DNA of 8,045 nt from CAYSRM01 sp964543205 (GTDB taxonomy: Bacteria > Verrucomicrobiota > Kiritimatiellia > UBA8416 > CAYSRM01), in contig CAZIXB010000066.1 of assembly GCA_964543205.1 (NCBI GenBank), forward strand, positions 1 to 8,045. Direction: 5' to 3'. A program made the position numbers and the translations under genes. Below, in pieces: positions 6,837 through 8,045 of this stretch (the first letter of the stretch is position 1; every line of letters starts with the position of its first letter). The notes under the pieces were generated by a model. The model searched no databases. It was given only the letters and a program-made list of their open reading frames with translations, and was not told the origin of the DNA.

Positions 6837-6862
6837 GCAGGGCATAGCGCCTTCAGCCCTGC
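6837..6862 (-). repeat. 7-bp inverted repeat (hairpin) upstream of pilB1
   Basis: GCAGGGC and GCCCTGC pair perfectly across a 12-nt loop. It is the strongest stem in the spacer. On the transcribed strand the loop holds AAGG, and the ATG of the small upstream ORF sits at the loop/stem border. No U-tract follows directly, so it is not a standard terminator for gatB. Confidence 0.45.
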
Positions 6863-6981
6863 CCGTCGATCTGAAACAATCCGGCAGGCAACTCCTGAAG
6901 TTGATTAGTTGACCGGTCTGATAATGCCTTATCCATCCGGAAAGTTCAAACGCGAAATGCCAGCCGACAAATACAAAAAAA

Positions 6982-8045
6982 CTATTTATTTATCTTGGTC
7001 TCAATCAACTTGTTAACAAGACGAGGATTTGCTTTGCCCCTGCTCAGCCGCATAACCTGGCCGACGAGAAATTTTGCCGCCTGCTTTTTCCCCGCCCGGT
7101 AATCCTGAACTGATTTTGGGTTTTCTTCCATAGCCTGATCAACGAATTTCTCTATCTCGGTCTCGTCGCTAACCTGCCCAACGCCCAGACTCTCCACAAG
7201 GTCGGCAGGACTCCCCCCGCGGTTAAACATCTCTTCAAAAACCTTCTTGGCTCCCGTGAAACTCACCGCTTTGTTGTCCACCAGTTTCACCAGTTCCGCA
7301 AGTCCGCCGGGCTCCAGCGGCAAATCCCGAATATCCTTCCCGGATTCAGAAAGCATTCTGCTCATCTCTGTCATTACCCAGTTGGAAACAGCCTTGGAAT
7401 TGTCACACAACAATGCCGCCCGCTCAAAAAAATCCGCCATGGCCTTGTCCGCAACAAGCACCCCGGCGTCATATGCAGGTATGCCATAGTCTGCAATGAT
7501 ACGCTTACGCCTCTGCCTGGGCAGCTCAGGCGCCTCTTCAGCCCACCGATCAACATCACTTTGAGAAAGACAGACCGGAGGCAAATCCGGATCAGGAAAA
7601 TACCTGTAATCATGAGCATATTCCTTCGAACGCATCAAAAATGTCATTCCGGCCTCTGCGTCCCATCTCCGCGTCTCCTGATTGATCGTACCGCCGCCGT
7701 CAAGGGTCTCAATCTGCCTGCTGATCTCGTAGACAAGCGAGTCGTGCACTCCACGAAAGGTGTTAAGATTTTTTATCTCCGTCTTGACGCCAAGCTTTTT
7801 TATTCCAAAAGGACGAATGCTGCAGTTGACGTCGCATCGGATATTCCCCTGCTCCAGGTTGCAGTCACTGACCTCCCCATACATGAGTATTTCCTTTAAA
7901 GACTGCAGGTATGCAAAAGCTGTATCCGGTGAATCAATATCCGGTTCGCTTACAATCTCCATAAGGGGAATACCGGCCCTGTTGAAATCAACCCCGCTGT
8001 ATCCTCCGGAATGAACACTCTTTGCAACGTCCTCCTCAAGGTGTA
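6982..8045 (-). CDS. gatB: Aspartyl/glutamyl-tRNA(Asn/Gln) amidotransferase subunit B (5' end outside window)
   Basis: GatB is the tRNA-binding and kinase subunit of the cytosolic GatCAB complex, which converts Glu-tRNA(Gln) or Asp-tRNA(Asn) to the correctly amidated tRNA using ammonia from GatA. About 353 codons are present of the usual 475 or so; the frame stays open to the right edge, upstream of the ATG at 7962, which is internal. The visible part starts with HLEEDVAKSVHSGGYSGVDF and continues with the family signature RAGIPLMEIVSEPD. Further hallmarks are GNIRCDVNCSIRP, TEIKNLNTFRGVHDSL, TRRWDAEAG and KEYAHDYRYFPDPDLPPV. The C-terminal YqeY-like tail domain closes with FLVGQVMRLSRGKANPRLV before the TAG stop. 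The frame appears intact. Presence of GatB implies that this organism lacks GlnRS, AsnRS or both, or uses the route in parallel. No gatA or gatC is in the window; gatA or gatC may lie beyond the right edge. A 257-bp spacer separates it from the pilus genes, so it is probably a separate transcription unit. Confidence 0.96.
   Translation of the reverse strand, partial: HLEEDVAKSVHSGGYSGVDFNRAGIPLMEIVSEPDIDSPDTAFAYLQSLKEILMYGEVSDCNLEQGNIRCDVNCSIRPFGIKKLGVKTEIKNLNTFRGVHDSLVYEISRQIETLDGGGTINQETRRWDAEAGMTFLMRSKEYAHDYRYFPDPDLPPVCLSQSDVDRWAEEAPELPRQRRKRIIADYGIPAYDAGVLVADKAMADFFERAALLCDNSKAVSNWVMTEMSRMLSESGKDIRDLPLEPGGLAELVKLVDNKAVSFTGAKKVFEEMFNRGGSPADLVESLGVGQVSDETEIEKFVDQAMEENPKSVQDYRAGKKQAAKFLVGQVMRLSRGKANPRLVNKLIETKINK

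Larger units (their letters stand above)
6725..6981 (-). other. Intergenic region between gatB and pilB1 with dyads and a possible 39-codon upstream ORF
   Basis: No clear gene or known RNA family is recognised in these 257 bp. Visible elements are: a T7 run right after the gatB stop (6975-6981) without a strong GC stem before it; a CAACT/AGTTG dyad at 6889-6903; a 7-bp GC-rich stem GCAGGGC/GCCCTGC with a 12-nt loop at 6837-6862; and an AAACAA/TTGTTT dyad with a 4-nt loop at 6788-6803. An ATG at 6845 opens 39 codons with a hydrophobic N-terminal half, ending in TGA at 6726-6728, one base before the pilB1 TTG. Its only ribosome binding site is a weak AAGG in the hairpin loop, so it may be chance. 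The region is the likely home of the pilus-motor promoter. Confidence 0.4.

Noticed and set aside
6726..6851. c-di-GMP or other riboswitch ahead of the pilus ATPase operon
   Set aside because: Such a control would make biological sense, but none of the conserved core sequences of known classes can be seen.
6975..7020. Intrinsic terminator of gatB (palindrome CTTGTTAACAAG at 7009-7020 plus T7 run)
   Set aside because: The palindrome lies inside the coding sequence, has no loop, is AT-rich and is about 27 nt away from the T run, so it does not form a normal terminator.
7374..7619. Second minus-strand ORF (81 codons) inside gatB
   Set aside because: It is an out-of-frame overlap of the intact gatB frame with no family resemblance.
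7962..7962. ATG at 7962 as the true start of gatB
   Set aside because: The frame stays open to the window edge, and the residues before this ATG match the conserved HLEED...RAGIPL segment of GatB.

Overview
Every supported gene lies on the minus strand, so the window is best read from its right end to its left. The order is gatB (5' end outside the window), a 257-bp spacer, a GspE/PilB-type secretion ATPase (here pilB1), a PilT-type retraction ATPase, a second GspE/PilB-type ATPase (pilB2), a shortened thioredoxin-reductase gene (trxB'), and an MsbA-like ABC exporter whose 3' end runs off the left edge. I found no tRNA, rRNA, CRISPR array, insertion sequence or transposase.

The organism is probably a Gram-negative bacterium. 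MsbA-type lipid exporters and type IV pilus or type II secretion ATPases both fit a cell with an outer membrane. From memory of the families, the wording of the ATPase motifs (RQAPN before Walker B in pilB1, TAEEPVEY in pilB2) resembles the Verrucomicrobiota/Kiritimatiellota/Lentisphaerota group. That placement is an inference from the sequence and has not been tested by a search. Base composition looks even across the window, with no obvious foreign island.

Region by region. 6982-8045 is the C-terminal three quarters of GatB, a subunit of the tRNA-dependent amidotransferase. 6725-6981 is non-coding, or holds one tiny ORF, and contains several short dyads, a weak promoter candidate and a strong GGAGG ribosome binding site for a TTG start. 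2211-6724 is a compact three-gene ATPase cluster (stop/start overlap TGATG, then a 3-nt gap), so it is almost certainly one transcript. Together these proteins would energise assembly (two PilB-like proteins) and retraction (PilT) of a type IV pilus or a related secretion pseudopilus. The platform protein, pilins and secretin are not in the window.

1-2097 holds trxB' and the msbA-like gene, overlapping as ATGA. trxB' is the most unusual object here. It keeps the start, both halves of the FAD-binding domain and the normal C-terminus of thioredoxin reductase, but the whole NADPH-binding domain and the second redox cysteine are gone, in frame. No other previously undescribed system is evident; the rest is a conventional housekeeping and pilus-motor region.
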